A DNA stretch of 64,000 nt, from the NCBI RefSeq assembly GCF_036370855.1, contig NC_088099.1:22101501-22165500 (forward strand). Direction: 5' to 3'. The translations under genes and the position numbers were made by a program. Origin of the DNA: Dromaius novaehollandiae. Taxonomy: Eukaryota > Chordata > Aves > Casuariiformes > Dromaiidae. How positions within the stretch are numbered: position 1 is the first letter of the stretch; each line of letters starts with the position of its first letter. A model generated the notes under the pieces. That model had not been told where the DNA came from and did not search any database. It saw only the letters and a list, made by a program, of their open reading frames with translations. Below are positions 39,860 to 53,369 of the stretch, in pieces.

Positions 39860-42800
39860 TATCACAAACTGCAAAACAGAGGAGGAAAAGATAAAAGGTC
39901 AAGTCCTGTCTTTAATCAACTTGTGCAGTTCAATACCACAATGCAATAGTTTCATTGTTCAGCAGACCAGCACCATATTTCTGATCACTTAAAAGTTTAA
40001 TTTTGTGAAGTATTGATTAGCAATAACTGCAATTTTAAAAGGAAAAACGAAGGCCAAGTTTTCATTAAAATAGTATCTTTGATTATTGTAAAACTAAGCC
40101 TGTTAAAAACAAGGTTCTGTTTCAAAGTAAATCCTTTTGGTAAGATATGAACAAAGTCCTGCCTGACTGACATGGTGAAGTGTAAGCTTAGGTGGCTTTT
40201 TCACTCTCTACTTCCAGAAGATAAGCATGTTCACATGAGCTGAAGAACTGGTCCAATTATTATTGTGAAGTTATTTTCCACTATGAGCTAGACACCCAAA
40301 CAGTATGGGGCCAACATACTGCAAAGCATGGAAAATGAATTTGTTGCAGCGTGTAAAAGTTGTCAATGTGCTATGAACATCACTACAAACTGAAGGACCT
40401 ACTCACTTTTGTAAACTGAGGCTCTGCTGTATTTTGGTTTTGTTTTCACCATTGAAATGCTGCTAGTATGTCAGGTTCCCCTCAGTCTTTTCTTGATGGG
40501 TTAAGGGTTAATATAAGATCAAGAGTGTTCATGTACAAGGTGTTCTTGTGAACAATCCATTATATGAGTTTAATTACCTTTGAGGTTAATTATTTCTTTC
40601 CTGAGCATTTCAGCCTGACTTGGTGCTTGTTTCACTCTTTTTAAATTTCTTCCTCAAGAAATAAACTGAGATTTTTTTTTTCCATGAGGATTCAATAAAA
40701 ACAGCCTTCCTGTTGCTCTGGTCACACGCACAGCAAAAAGGAAGTTAAACTGTTTGCTGACATATCTCTTATGGTTTGGGTCTGAGCCTCTGTTCTTGAG
40801 CCTGCTGCCAGAAGTTTGACTTGCACAGACAATACTTTGTGGGTGGTGACTTCACTGGAAATTGAGAGACAAGAACTGGAGAAATGTCCTGTGTGCCATA
40901 TCTGTGGTGATTAGGAAAGCATTACTGTATCCACACTTTTAAAGTCACAGCAGATGTGCTTATTTTGTGGTAGCCAGGCAGTGGAAGAAAGCAGTCCTCC
41001 AGCCCCTAAACCCCAGCTTAGCTAATCATAAGGAAGGTAAGCAAATGCAGTATTTTTCTCATGGCATTTCATAAACACAGGGTTGCAAAATGAATGTGAA
41101 TGGAAAGGCCAATAATCTCTCCATCCCTTATGATCTGCATATAATTGTGGTTTGCCTGAACTGGATGAAAGCTCAGGATAATTATTTGGAAAGATCTGCA
41201 TTGCTTAGAGAACTAACATATCGGTGTCAGTTCCTATCTCACCTTTGAATTGTTTGAGAAAACAGAGATGATTCATCCATCTGAACGTTGATACATTCAT
41301 TGCTAGCAGATATGTAAGGTCCACGTGCTATCCTAGATCCAGATGTGGAATTTCTATTAATATCATTCATATTTCCCTACAAGGAATTTAGCTCACAGTC
41401 AGTCCTAAGAGAGCAGAAAAGAACACTTTTCCAACATATATATAGAATAAATGAATAGCCACTAAAGATGTAGAAATATCAATAACTATTTACCCTGAGG
41501 ATATGTGATTTACTCTTGCATATGGTATGTGACATTATAAACACAAAGCTCCAATAATAGATAAGCACTGATTCTCAAGATTATTAAAAACAGGTAGTAA
41601 AAGCCATTTTTGCTTAAACACATTACTGAAATTAATCTTTGATGAATATTCTTAACAGGAGTCTGGTACTTCACTGCTGAAGTTCAGCAGAGCTTAGTCA
41701 TCAGACTGCTACACACATCTATCATTACCTCACTCTGACATTAGTTTTCCAGAAACCTCAATAACATTAAAAAAAAAATAGCAAAAGCATGCTCTTTATT
41801 CATTTGATTTTTATCATTTTGAAATAGGCACATAAGAAAATCACAATGTTTTGGAAGAAGTCATATTATTCTTCCACACTTTTACAACTTTATTGTTTCT
41901 TCAGAAACTGTTTATCTTCTCAAGATATTCAGAAGTGTCCATGATCATAGGAAATTAATATTTATTTATGTACTTAAAATTTACTACTGCAGTTCCGGTA
42001 TTATTGTATCTGGGTCCCATTTCATCAAGGCAAACAAAACCCCAAAGAGCCCCTCTTTTGAAGAGTTTGAAACAAACAAGACAAGAAGGGCTGGAGGAGA
42101 GGGAACACTCTTTTCACCTCCTTACTGATGAAGAAGTGAGTCTCAGAAAGTATAAGGGCGAATTTTAATAATACCTAAGTAATATTAGGTCAAAAACTCT
42201 TCTTGAAAGTCAGCATGTTACAGGCTTTTAAATTGCTTCCATCCTTTGGAAGAGCATGCAAGCACATACTGGGGGAGCTGCACATACTGAACTCAGAAAT
42301 TGTCAAACCCAGACCTATGCTTTAATCTCAGGACTAGTTTTATATCCTCAGAGAAGCAGAGTAAATGGATGTGCACAGTAAGTGCTCAATTACTCAAGCA
42401 CTTTTGTCTGTGGCCTTAGAATTTATACTTCAAAAATTTGATTTTTAAAGGTCCAGCCATCTTTCCTGCCAGGCTTCATAAATCTGTGCCTGAAACTGCT
42501 TCTTGAACTGCCCTAAAAATAACAATAAAAACACATTCCATGTGGGCTCTTTGCTTGCAGAAGTCATGAGGAATGTACACACTGGAGCTATTTGGAATAC
42601 TTAGCTTCAATAAATTTTTAAACCACTAGAAAAAATGCTCTTTACAATTTCTCTGTGCTTCCTGTTTCACTGACGATAAACCAGAATATAAGCCACAGAT
42701 ATACGAATCTCTTACAACTGTTGTATTTTGGTAATATTAGAAGGAAGTCCATTTTGGCACACTGGGTAGAAATATTTTGTAAAAAAGGCACACTTATTTC

Positions 42801-44476
42801 ACATGAAGAATTATTTTTTAGATGTTGAAGAAGAAGCACATCTCCTGAAAACCTCTTCCCTTCATCATGTAGCATACAGATTTATCTGATGCGCTTGTAC
42901 AGTGATAGCCCAAACTTGCACTGAGAACAGTGAATCATGACTGGGTACTTCCTTAAAGTCTATAATCATAAAACAAAATTAAGGTACAATCTAAGAACAA
43001 GGACAAGTATTCTTCCTCTCTAAATATTTCAGAGGTTTTGACTAGGGCAGATGGGCTATTTTCTGTCAAAAATAACTTTGTAGACTTTTTTTGGACCAGA
43101 TTCTTTTTGCAGAATATGTCAGTTTGTTAAAATTTCTGTTTTTCACAAGAAAATTGTAATAGGTTTGTTATTCTGGTGAAAAGATGATCCTTTATCTTGA
43201 GAATCTGAGCAAGAATATCACTATTCTCATTTGTATTAGCATGTCCCAGAGGTAGAAGGGGAAAAAGGGAGCAATTTTCCAATTAACTTCAATTCCCTCA
43301 GGTAACACTTAGCAAAGTCAAAGCAAATTACCGTTTACAGAATTAGGGTAAAATCCTTTTGTCTGTTTAAGAAATAATATTATATCTCTATTATCCTCGA
43401 AACGCATAAAGATTATTCTTCTCCCATCTCCAAGTTAAAAGAAAAAGATGCAAACAAGTCAGTCTGGTCCATGGCTTAACAAGGACTTTTTCAAAGGCCT
43501 CCTGATAGATTATTGTCCTAAGCCAACCAGAAAAAGGGGAGAGTGGGCAGACAGAATTCTCAACATGGAAACTTTGATTACTGTAGAAGCCTGTAATGTC
43601 CTCGGCAGAGATTTGCATGTTGCAGTCTAGCCTGCCTCTACAAAAAAAGTTTTATAATTATCTCCTGCACATTTTTTGGAGTACTTCTTGTACATTTTTC
43701 ACAGTTATAAGAAATAAATAAAAATTGCCTGAAAAATTAACCACGGCATTTGCTTTAGCTTTTGCAAACTTATACCAGTTGTGAGACTTTTATACTACTA
43801 GAACAAAATAGGTTATTTAAAAAAGAACATCAGGCTGGAGACTGAAGATGAGAAAATTGTAAAATGAGCTCGAATGTCAAAGGCAAGATTATGGTACTAT
43901 GCTTTGACTCTCTGAATTTCATGGGAAAATCATAGGCATAATTCCTTCAAGTGATAAGTCCTGGTTTCAAGTACATTTAGAATGAAGCTTTTTTGAAAAA
44001 AATGCCTGCTTTCTGCTCAGTAAATACAAAGTGTTGAGTCCAGTTGGGCTTCAAACTTTGACAAGGGTGCAGAGACCTATTAGAATATGGACAATTTATT
44101 GCTATTATTGTGTGGTGTGGGTTCATCCTGCCCAATTTACACCCCAGATTACCAACTAGTATTTAAAACAAGTGTTCATATTTTATTTGCTATGATGAAT
44201 GATAGATGGAGTGGTAATATATTCTGAAGGCTCCAAAAGTACAGTTCTTCATTAACATTTGATGCAATACAGGGGGGAGCAATGAGATGAAAAAAAGGAG
44301 GACACGGTCAAAACAACGGTCAGAAGAATCCTCTCTGCAACTACTTTCTGCACTTCAGATATATTATTAGCATCTACATTTACAATGACTTTTATCTTAC
44401 TATCTGACATAACAGCAAGCTGAAATATATTCTAATGGCACAAGATATTAAAAAGATAGCCATAGAAGCATTAGAA

Positions 44477-44508
44477 ATATACATATATATATATATATAC
44501 ACACACAT
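44477..44508. repeat. Compound (AT)n(AC)n microsatellite
   Basis: A short run of AT dinucleotides passes directly into ACACACAC. Confidence 0.9.
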
Positions 44509-47500
44509 TTAAAAAGATAATTGTAGTGTATTTAGTATGCTGGTGTGATCCAGTTTATCTTGGTTACACAGGGGTATGCACATTTCTAGCTTTCCTCTAC
44601 TATCCTATCATCCATCAGAAAAAAATCACAATTAATTACGTTAAGTAAAACATTCTCAGTCTGTGGCCTTTCGTTGATTTTATGTATGGAAAACATACTG
44701 ATAGGTTTTATCAATAGCATAAGGGACGACCTGACAAACGGAGAAAAACATGATAAGATAGTTATTAAAGCACTAGGAGTATAACAACAAATAGCTGCTC
44801 TGCAGTCTCAAAATTGCATTTTGCCAGATCACCTCACTTTTACCTCTGGAAATAAAAGTCTTGGGAAGATTATCTCAGTGGGTTTCTATGACTATGTAAG
44901 CACAATATTTTTCAAGTACTAAAATATTCAAGAAGTTTTAGGGGATCTTTCTTCCATTTTCTTAAGTCCCAATCAAATTTCACATTAACAAAGTATTACT
45001 TCACAGAAGGGATAAAGAAAAAAAAGCAAATTAAAGCTTTTTTCCACTTTTTGAAGGCTATTAGAGATAATGGCTGGTTAATAAACTCCTGTTGGCCACT
45101 ATTTTTCTTACAGACTACAATACAAATCAAACCATCCACTTTAATTCACCTTGCAATAAATCAGTGGTTTCCAAATGAGTAGCTAAAATCTGCAAATGCA
45201 ATTACCAGAGGAGAAGTAACTATCTATAAATTAGAATTCTGCTCTATGCAAAACAAGCAGTAGGATATTCAAGGCTATGTAGAACTGCTTAAAAAAAAAG
45301 GTGTGATCCAGCTCCTAGTGAAGAAAAGTACCATCAGTAGCTTGTGAGCTTGTATAGGAAACTCAAACATGCAAGGACTGCACAATACAGGCTCCATTTA
45401 GCTGTTGGTAGTCATCTTTTTGTTAGCTTCATTTTACAGCCCTAAGCTAATTTTTGTAATTTGCTCAAGCTTTGCCACCAATTTCAGTAGAACAGGCATT
45501 GTCTGTGGAAAATACAATAGCTAGCAAAGAATAGTGGCAAGAGGATAAAGATACAAAATTGAAATGTTCCAACTGGAAACAAGGGAACTCACAGAGCAAT
45601 AAAAATAATTCTTTAATATGTTAAGTTAAAGGCCCAGAGCTTAAAAACATTTTATGTTAGAATTTAGACAATCATTAATGTACAATCACATTTAAGACTT
45701 ATTTTATAGGATTCATCGTCACCTATGGTTGTCTCCAGCACTGTTTTCTTTTCTTTTCCAATAAAGACACTTGTCAAGGATTAGCCTAGGTGCAAAGCAT
45801 GTGTTAATACATGGTTGATACCTGAAATCCATCCAAAGAATTTGTACAGCTTCCAAGGTGCTCTACATGTATAGAACTAGAAAGAAAAATCAAGAAGCCA
45901 ATCTGGGCTCTTTGACAGTTGTTTCTCAGTGACTACAGAAAGAAGCACCACGGTATTTGTTTCCATGTGGCTGCATGGCAGGTGAGTTATGGCACAGTAT
46001 GGTTCAGCATGGCTGGCGAGCCATATGGAAACTTTCCAGAGTTCTGGCTCACAATTTATGTGTGTTCTGCTTTGTTATCTAATCTGTCGAAAAACCACAC
46101 ATACTGCAAATGATCAAAGAATACGATAAAATATCATATATCTTGGCCAACTCATTTCTCATCCACAATAATTCACTTAAATCCAAACCTTTCCACCCTC
46201 TACCCTTTAAAAACAAACAAACAAAATCCCAGCCTCCTGCAGTTTACTGAATGCTCCATGCTTCAAGCCTAGTTTGATAACTTACGGTTACTCCTGCAGT
46301 AACTCTACTGAGATCAATACTGTAACTCTTGTATAAGCCATATTTACTTTACAGATTTTAAAGGATATTTCAAAGTTCACATATATCTTACAATCTGATC
46401 TGCATTTTTAAAAGCAAGATATTTCTGCACATTAGCAACATGACTTGCAGACCAGAAGCAGACAGAATTTTTTAAGCTTTAATGTATATGTACCTTTTCC
46501 CTGGGGTGTATACAAAAGTCTGTGTGGGAATAGCACATAGTTACTGCTTCCCTCCTAGAGATGCAGCCTAGTAGCTGATTAGAGCAATGGAAAACATGAA
46601 AAGACCCTTCCAAGCGTTGAGAAAAATCCTCTATGTTTGTATGTGTGTTTAAAATTAAAATGCATGGAGCTTTCCAGATCAGTCAACACTGCAAAAGCTG
46701 GCAAGAGAAGTTCAAAAGTTCTGCTTAATTTAGTAGAATTTGCTGCTTTTAGGTGATCGCTTAGCCACCTAGCAACAGCACAAAGGGTACAATTCTTGGA
46801 GACTTAGATTCACACTGGCTGAGCAAGAAGGAAAATTGCAAACATGCAAGACAGCTTGAGGAACTTGTGACACCAGGGAGTCTTGTGGGTCGGATTGGGT
46901 GGGCCACAAGTCAGGATATAGTTACTACAGAATGGAAGACATATTTCTTTCCTACACAACTTATGTGCTAATACTGATACTCAAATGCCAATCTCTCCCA
47001 TCCCCACCTTTTCTGCCAGCCTCAACAGAGGCCTAAATGCATCACAATCTGTCTCATTGTAGTACAGGTCCAAAACTCTAATCAACATGCTTGATGGTAT
47101 ATATCTTCTCCAAAAGCCTCTAACTCCCTCACAAAGTTTATCACATATTGTATATTAGATATGTGCAACATCCAGGTACCTCCTACAGTGAGAGTTCTAG
47201 CGGTAAGCTGATCCTAGGCAATGGAGAAAGGCAGCTGTAATCTTAGGACATGTGAATACAGGTGCCCAGACCACGCACCATCTCTTATTGTTCCATTCAT
47301 TTAAATCCAGTAAGATTGAGTTTGGAGGAAGATCCTTACTCAAGCTAAGTAATAATAACCGAATCTGGCCTTTATTAATTATTGTTTGATTTTATGTAAT
47401 CCAAAATATGCAGAATACTTTACAGGCCTATAAAAGGATATTCCCAAAGATGTTATTAAGTTTCTGTAGACAAAAACCATTCCTATGGATGTGGAGAAGA

Positions 47501-50500
47501 GGCTGTAGCACAAGAATCTTTGTATCCTTTGTCTTTATACCTCCATTACTATATAATTCTTCAACTGGTCCCCAATTTTCTTTCTTTTTAAAAGTATTTC
47601 TGTGTTTTTACAGCTATTTCTTCCTGTTTTGAGTAAAACAGAACCCCAAGCATCAGTATTTAAAGTTTTTCATCTGTATTTCTTACTCTTCAGCATCTGG
47701 AGTTCACAAGAGTGACCCTTCAGGGAACCCTCATGCTTTGGCAAACATCCAATATCCAGTATTAATTCATATCCTTCCCTGGTAAAACTGTCTCTCATTA
47801 TCACTCAACAAGTGTCCTCTCTTACGGATACACTTCCCAGATCCGAAGCTTGTCCCTATTGTAGACAAAACTATCTCCAGAATTTTAACTGTAATGATGC
47901 TTACAGTTCTGGAGTATAAAGCATGCTGAAGTAAGGGTGTACCAAGAGATTTCTCTCCACCTAGTAATAATAAAAAACTTGCCATAGTTTCTTAAACATT
48001 GCAGTTGCCTGATTTCTCTTTGATTCTGTTTGTAAAGAATTAATTGAAAACTATAGCAATCAAAATAGAAACATAGAATATTTATCAGACAGGCTGAATA
48101 CTTTTAGCATTTTAAGCACTACTGATATTTCACTGCTAAGATTTATGGGGAGAGCAAATCCAACTGAAAAAAGCATTTTTCTCCCATAAGCAATTTTATA
48201 TGCTCAAGCCATTTTCACTTTATCTACTAAATTATGCTCCTGTGCCTATACGTCTCTGAATAAGATTACAGTATCTTCATACAAAAGCATCAACTATTTT
48301 GATCAGATTCTACATATAATTCTCACTTCGATGCTGAGTGTTGCAGTAGGGTTTATAATATACTACATCACCATTTAAAAGGAAACATTTACCACATACT
48401 GTTACTTTTATTCCCAAAGCTAGGAGTTCCTCTCAACTTCAAAATCTTGTAAGAAAAGGTTGTATATAACTTTCATTAGTCTCTTTGACTTAGAAATTGT
48501 GCAGGAAATTCCTTGCTTCTTTTCTACACAAGCAAAAACCTCTCCTCTTAGCGCAATAAGGACAAGAATATGAAAACATGTAGGTCACAATTAGCTATGC
48601 AGAATGACTGATGGACTACAGCTGACTATGTCTGTCCCTTATAACTGCTATTCCAACTCTGGCAATGGGTCAGTCAAGAGAATCTTTTTCAGTTTTTCAG
48701 AGTAATAGTATTTCATCTCAGTGTATTACAGATAAAGATTATAAACTACTTCGCTCATTTTCTTTTTTACAGAGAATCTGAGCTTCAGTTTTCCATACAA
48801 AAAGAGAAAAACCAAAGAGTTAAGTGAGAAAGTTAGCTTTGATTTACACTGAATCAGGTGCTACAGATTTCTCAAAAACATGACCAGAAAGAAACTTTAG
48901 GTCTGTGCACTTGTGTTTGTTTAAGGAAATAAAACACCTGCCTTCATTAAGGAGCAGTCAAAATTTAACAGGGATATCAAGGCAACTTAAATTTAGGTTT
49001 GGAATAGAGAATACTGCAAAACTGCAAAAAAACCCCAGATTCTTTCTGAAATCATTTGATCCAGCAATCAGCTGATTCAGACCATTCACGGGGGAACTTC
49101 AAAGGGTGCCACTGCCTCACTGGTTTATTTCTCTCCCAGACTTCCCTATGCATTTTGTTAGGTTTGGCAGAAAGAAACATTTTTTCCTCTGCTTTTTTCA
49201 CCTCTCGGGGTTACAGGATGTATGAAGCAGCTGGGTCCAGTGTGTTGAGGTCTTAGCTGACCTCAGGATTATACTATTATCTGCAAACAGAAAAAAGAAA
49301 GCAAAGGTCAAAGTAACTGCTTCTAAATAGAAAAGATAACTAGTATACACATTTTTAAAGAAGAACTTGATGATTTGCTTGATGTGTTCTCACCTTTCAT
49401 GGAAAGGTTCCCATTCAATAAAACTCTTTTTGGCAATTGTATTTTCTTTTAAGCCATTCAGTATGAGTAAAAGTGGGGAAAATACTAAAAGTACAAAATT
49501 CGTCAAACAAACTTGGCATGTTTTTTGCCAAAGGATCAGTATTTCCTTGAATTCTAATAAGAAAATTCAGTGAAAAAATTTACAATATTTTTTCAGTTTA
49601 TGTTACAAAATGATTGCTGAAAGTCCTGTGAGTAGGTGATCAGTAGCAAAATAAAAAGCTGTTTCAGTCCAACTATTACAAAACAGAGCTACTATTACAA
49701 CAAGAGCAAATGCATGAGACTTAGTAATCTATGTTTTTGTCACATTGCGCCAGTTCTGGGAACAAAGGGGCTGCCTGAAAACACACAGTCCCTTTCCCAG
49801 GTAGAGCTCTGTGTGGCTACTTAACTCTCTACTTCCTCAGGGTTCTGGCAAAACGGTTTATTTTTTTGGCTGGCAGTGTCCTACCTTCTATAATCAGTAC
49901 ACGACAAATTTTGGTATGTAATATTTTGTCTTTAGAGACAGACACTATACCTGGATTATAATTCTGGGAGAGATGAAGATGCTCCACAGGGAGACTTTTC
50001 ATACTCAGCATATATAAGAGAGGAAGTGCTGATGTACACAGAAAAGGCATATACAGCATGATAGGGAGAATTTCAAATCACTGTTATACTTTCTAATCTC
50101 CAGTGTTTAGGGAAAAACAAAAAACCCAAAAATTCATGCAGGTGACAGTGAAGCACAAGACAATCTGCAGGGAAATCAGTATTCCAGTTCTCCACAGTGG
50201 CAGTCTGCAAGAGTTTTTGGATAACCTGAAGATAGACAGGGAGTCAACATCTGAGTGCACCTAAATGCCACAGCCAGATTCAACAGGAAAACAAAACACC
50301 CCAATACAATGACCCAGCCTGTTGAATCAAATATGCAGTTTGAACAGGGTATTAATAATATAACTCCAGGGCTGGTGCAGGGAACACTGAGAGACAATTT
50401 ACAGATTTTAGAAATATTTTAGACCCTAAAGCAAGGGCATTATATCTGGATTATATATATATTCTTCTATGCTAGTTGTCATCCTAATGCAAGGAGAAAG

Positions 50501-53313
50501 AACAAAAAAAATGATTAATTATTAATATTTGAATAGATAAGATTAAAATTCCACAAGCATCTAGTTGAGTTCGACTGATTATTTCATATGACTGCCAAAA
50601 GCAAACACAAAAGGTGTGAACATGACATTTATTTTTAAATTAAAACTCTAGAGAAAACGATTTTTCATTATTCAAACATTTTATAAACAAGGACTCCAAC
50701 TTCAAAAGCATGTATGAAATTTCATTGGGAACCAATTCTGTTTAGGTTGCGTATACTTGTGCTGTTCTTATGTAGCTCTGATTAGTGTTTTTTTATCAAA
50801 TGGAATCAAAGCGTTGGTCCTCAAGAGTTCAATTTCCTCTGATACTTAATGTTCTCATCTCATGTTTTTTGTCTGTGACATCATAGTTGCCTGTTTTGGA
50901 AAAGACCATGATGCTAGAAACATGAGGAGCCAAAAAGCAATAGGATTATTCCATGAGGAACAAGAATCCTGATTTCATGATTTTTTTTTTCTTAATAAGA
51001 AAGGATAAAGAGAAAACAGAAAATAAGATATGAAGTAAACTTATTTCTGAACAGAACCTTCAGGAGAGTTTTCTGGGAGCAAATCATTAGACGTGCATTT
51101 CAATCAACAATGTGTATTTTCATTTACAGCTGGCTGTGTCTCATTTATTCTGGAGAATTGAAATATTTTGCCAGTCTTCCCACTGCAAAATTTACCCAAC
51201 TCAAGCAAACTCAACTGGTTACTGTATTTGCCTCAGCATCACTTTTCAGATAGGTATTGAGGTAATAGAAAGATATGAAACAACTTCCTTTATGCTCCCT
51301 ATGCATGTTTGCATATATGTCTCCATATTAGTATAAGCTTTTGTCTTCGTTCCCCAGAAACCAAAGCTAACATACCTTTTCAATGTCAATATCTTATCTT
51401 TTTGACTACTCATCAGAGCTTTCTTTTCCATTCATGGTTACATCCTTGTTCCATTCTTCCTCTTTATCTACAACTGCTTTTGCATGGCGACCACTTTCTT
51501 GGGTACAGATATAGCCTCTATACAGCATTCTCAACTTACCTGCTAATCAAATCTAAAAGAAAATTCCTAGGAAAAAGTGAAAGCAGTATCAATTTGCCTT
51601 GCTCCACCAGGTTATAATGTGTAGCGACTCAGCAGCTACTGTTGCACCAGCAGTCCGTGGTGCAGCTGAGGGGGGAATCTTTGAGAGCAGCAGGACAAAC
51701 AGCTGAAGTGGGAACTGCCACACTGTCCCCTTGCAAACTTTTTTTTTTCCATATGAATTAGATGTGTCTGTCTTGTCACTCTCTAGGCTTTGCTTTTCAA
51801 CCAAATCATGGGCTACATCTTTCCAAGCATTTTTTTCTTAGATGGGAATACTGTTATCACTCCTTTTTCATGGCATACTGTGTTATATTTAAACAATCTT
51901 TTACCTTTTACAATCTTTTACACTTTTACCTTTTAAAGGAAACCCCCACCATCATTTCCTCTAAAATCCAGTAAGACAGTAGATGTAAGAACACATCTAA
52001 ATACAAACACATTCAGAAAAAACCACACATTCCTCACTGGAAGACATTGCCCAGAGAGCATGTGGGATTTCCATCCTTGCACGTATATAAAACTTGACTG
52101 GAAAAGGCATCAAGCAAGTCTACTATGACATTGTTTAAAGTTGTATGCAAGATTTCAGGGTTTTTCCTCAAAAATATGGTGCAAGCAGTAGAAGTTAGCA
52201 TTCTGAAGACAAAAATCAGATTCAGAGAAAATGTCTCCATTATTAAAAAGTAACCTTTTTTTTTTGTTTTTGTGAAATACTGTTTGTTGTTGTGCCGTTG
52301 GGGATAAAACACTTCATTTGCACATTAAAACAGACCATTTTTGATTATAATAGAGAGTTCCTTTTAAAAATGAGAAGAAGAGAAGAGAAAAAATAGGGAA
52401 CTGAATAGCCTGTAGCTTTTCTAAGGAGAATAAGCAAAAAACCTCTCTTCTGAATCAGTTATAACCCTGTAAAATCAATTCTTCCTTAAAACATAAAAGG
52501 GAAGGTCATCTTTTTTACTTTCATCAAGCAAAACAAACAAACAAAATAATTCAATTCCTATACTATGGGCCAAATCAGCATTTAGATACACAGCTACAAA
52601 GATTACCTTAATTAACTATCTATCTATAAAGATTACTTGAAATTCCAGTCTCCACAGCTCACTTGGTTAGAGGGTATATATTTAATGTAATTGAAAAACT
52701 ATATTTAATGAAGATTTATTTCTAATTTCTAATGTGATTGTTTAACTACAGGGTAGTGAATGTAATTACATTTTCCGCTTAACGATAGACCTTCAGGGTT
52801 CAGGCATTAATAAAAGTCCATCTTTTACACTCCTTTGTATTAGTCAGTGTAACTCCTCTTAATTTTGGTATACTAGGAAACATCTGTATGAAATAAAATG
52901 AAAGATAAGTACTATGATGAGTTTATTATATGTGAGCTGTGGTACAACTTAAATGTGAATGTCATGTAATAACCTTGTCCGGCCGGTATTAGAGTTAAAA
53001 TCATGTATTACCAAGCAGGTAAGAAACATCATTGTGTTTTCACATTTTATTTCAGCACTAGTACATCTTTGAAACCTCACCCTTCCATTTCAGAGACTGA
53101 CAAACACACATTTCCCAAGATGCTTGTTGTCATCAATACCCCTTTCCTAAGTTTCCAAAAATCTGTGGTCTCGTCTTTTGAAACAAATCAGACAAACAAT
53201 TGGGGAAAGTACACATACAATAACAGGAATAATTTGGAAATCAGACCATTGAGTATGCAAAAATTTTGGCTATTATTGCTCAAATTATCACAATTTGTAC
53301 ATAGAGCCATGGT

Positions 53314-53369
53314 AACTGATTGCCACTACAGAAAAGATCTCAACTGATTGCCGCTACAGAAGAGATCTC
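53314..53369 (+). repeat. Tandem duplication of a 28-bp unit
   Basis: Two directly adjacent 28-bp copies, 53314-53341 and 53342-53369, differ at only two positions, both A/G changes. Each copy begins AACTGATTGCC and ends AGATCTC. This points to a fairly recent local duplication. Confidence 0.95.

Noticed and set aside
46780..46930. Stretch reading like part of a CR1 endonuclease region (ILGDLDSHWLSK)
   Set aside because: Only a few residues agree with what is expected for the family, and flanking sequence does not continue the match.
53003..53347. 114-codon plus-strand open frame
   Set aside because: No domain or signal, crosses into the 28-bp tandem duplication, and no splice or promoter context; consistent with chance.
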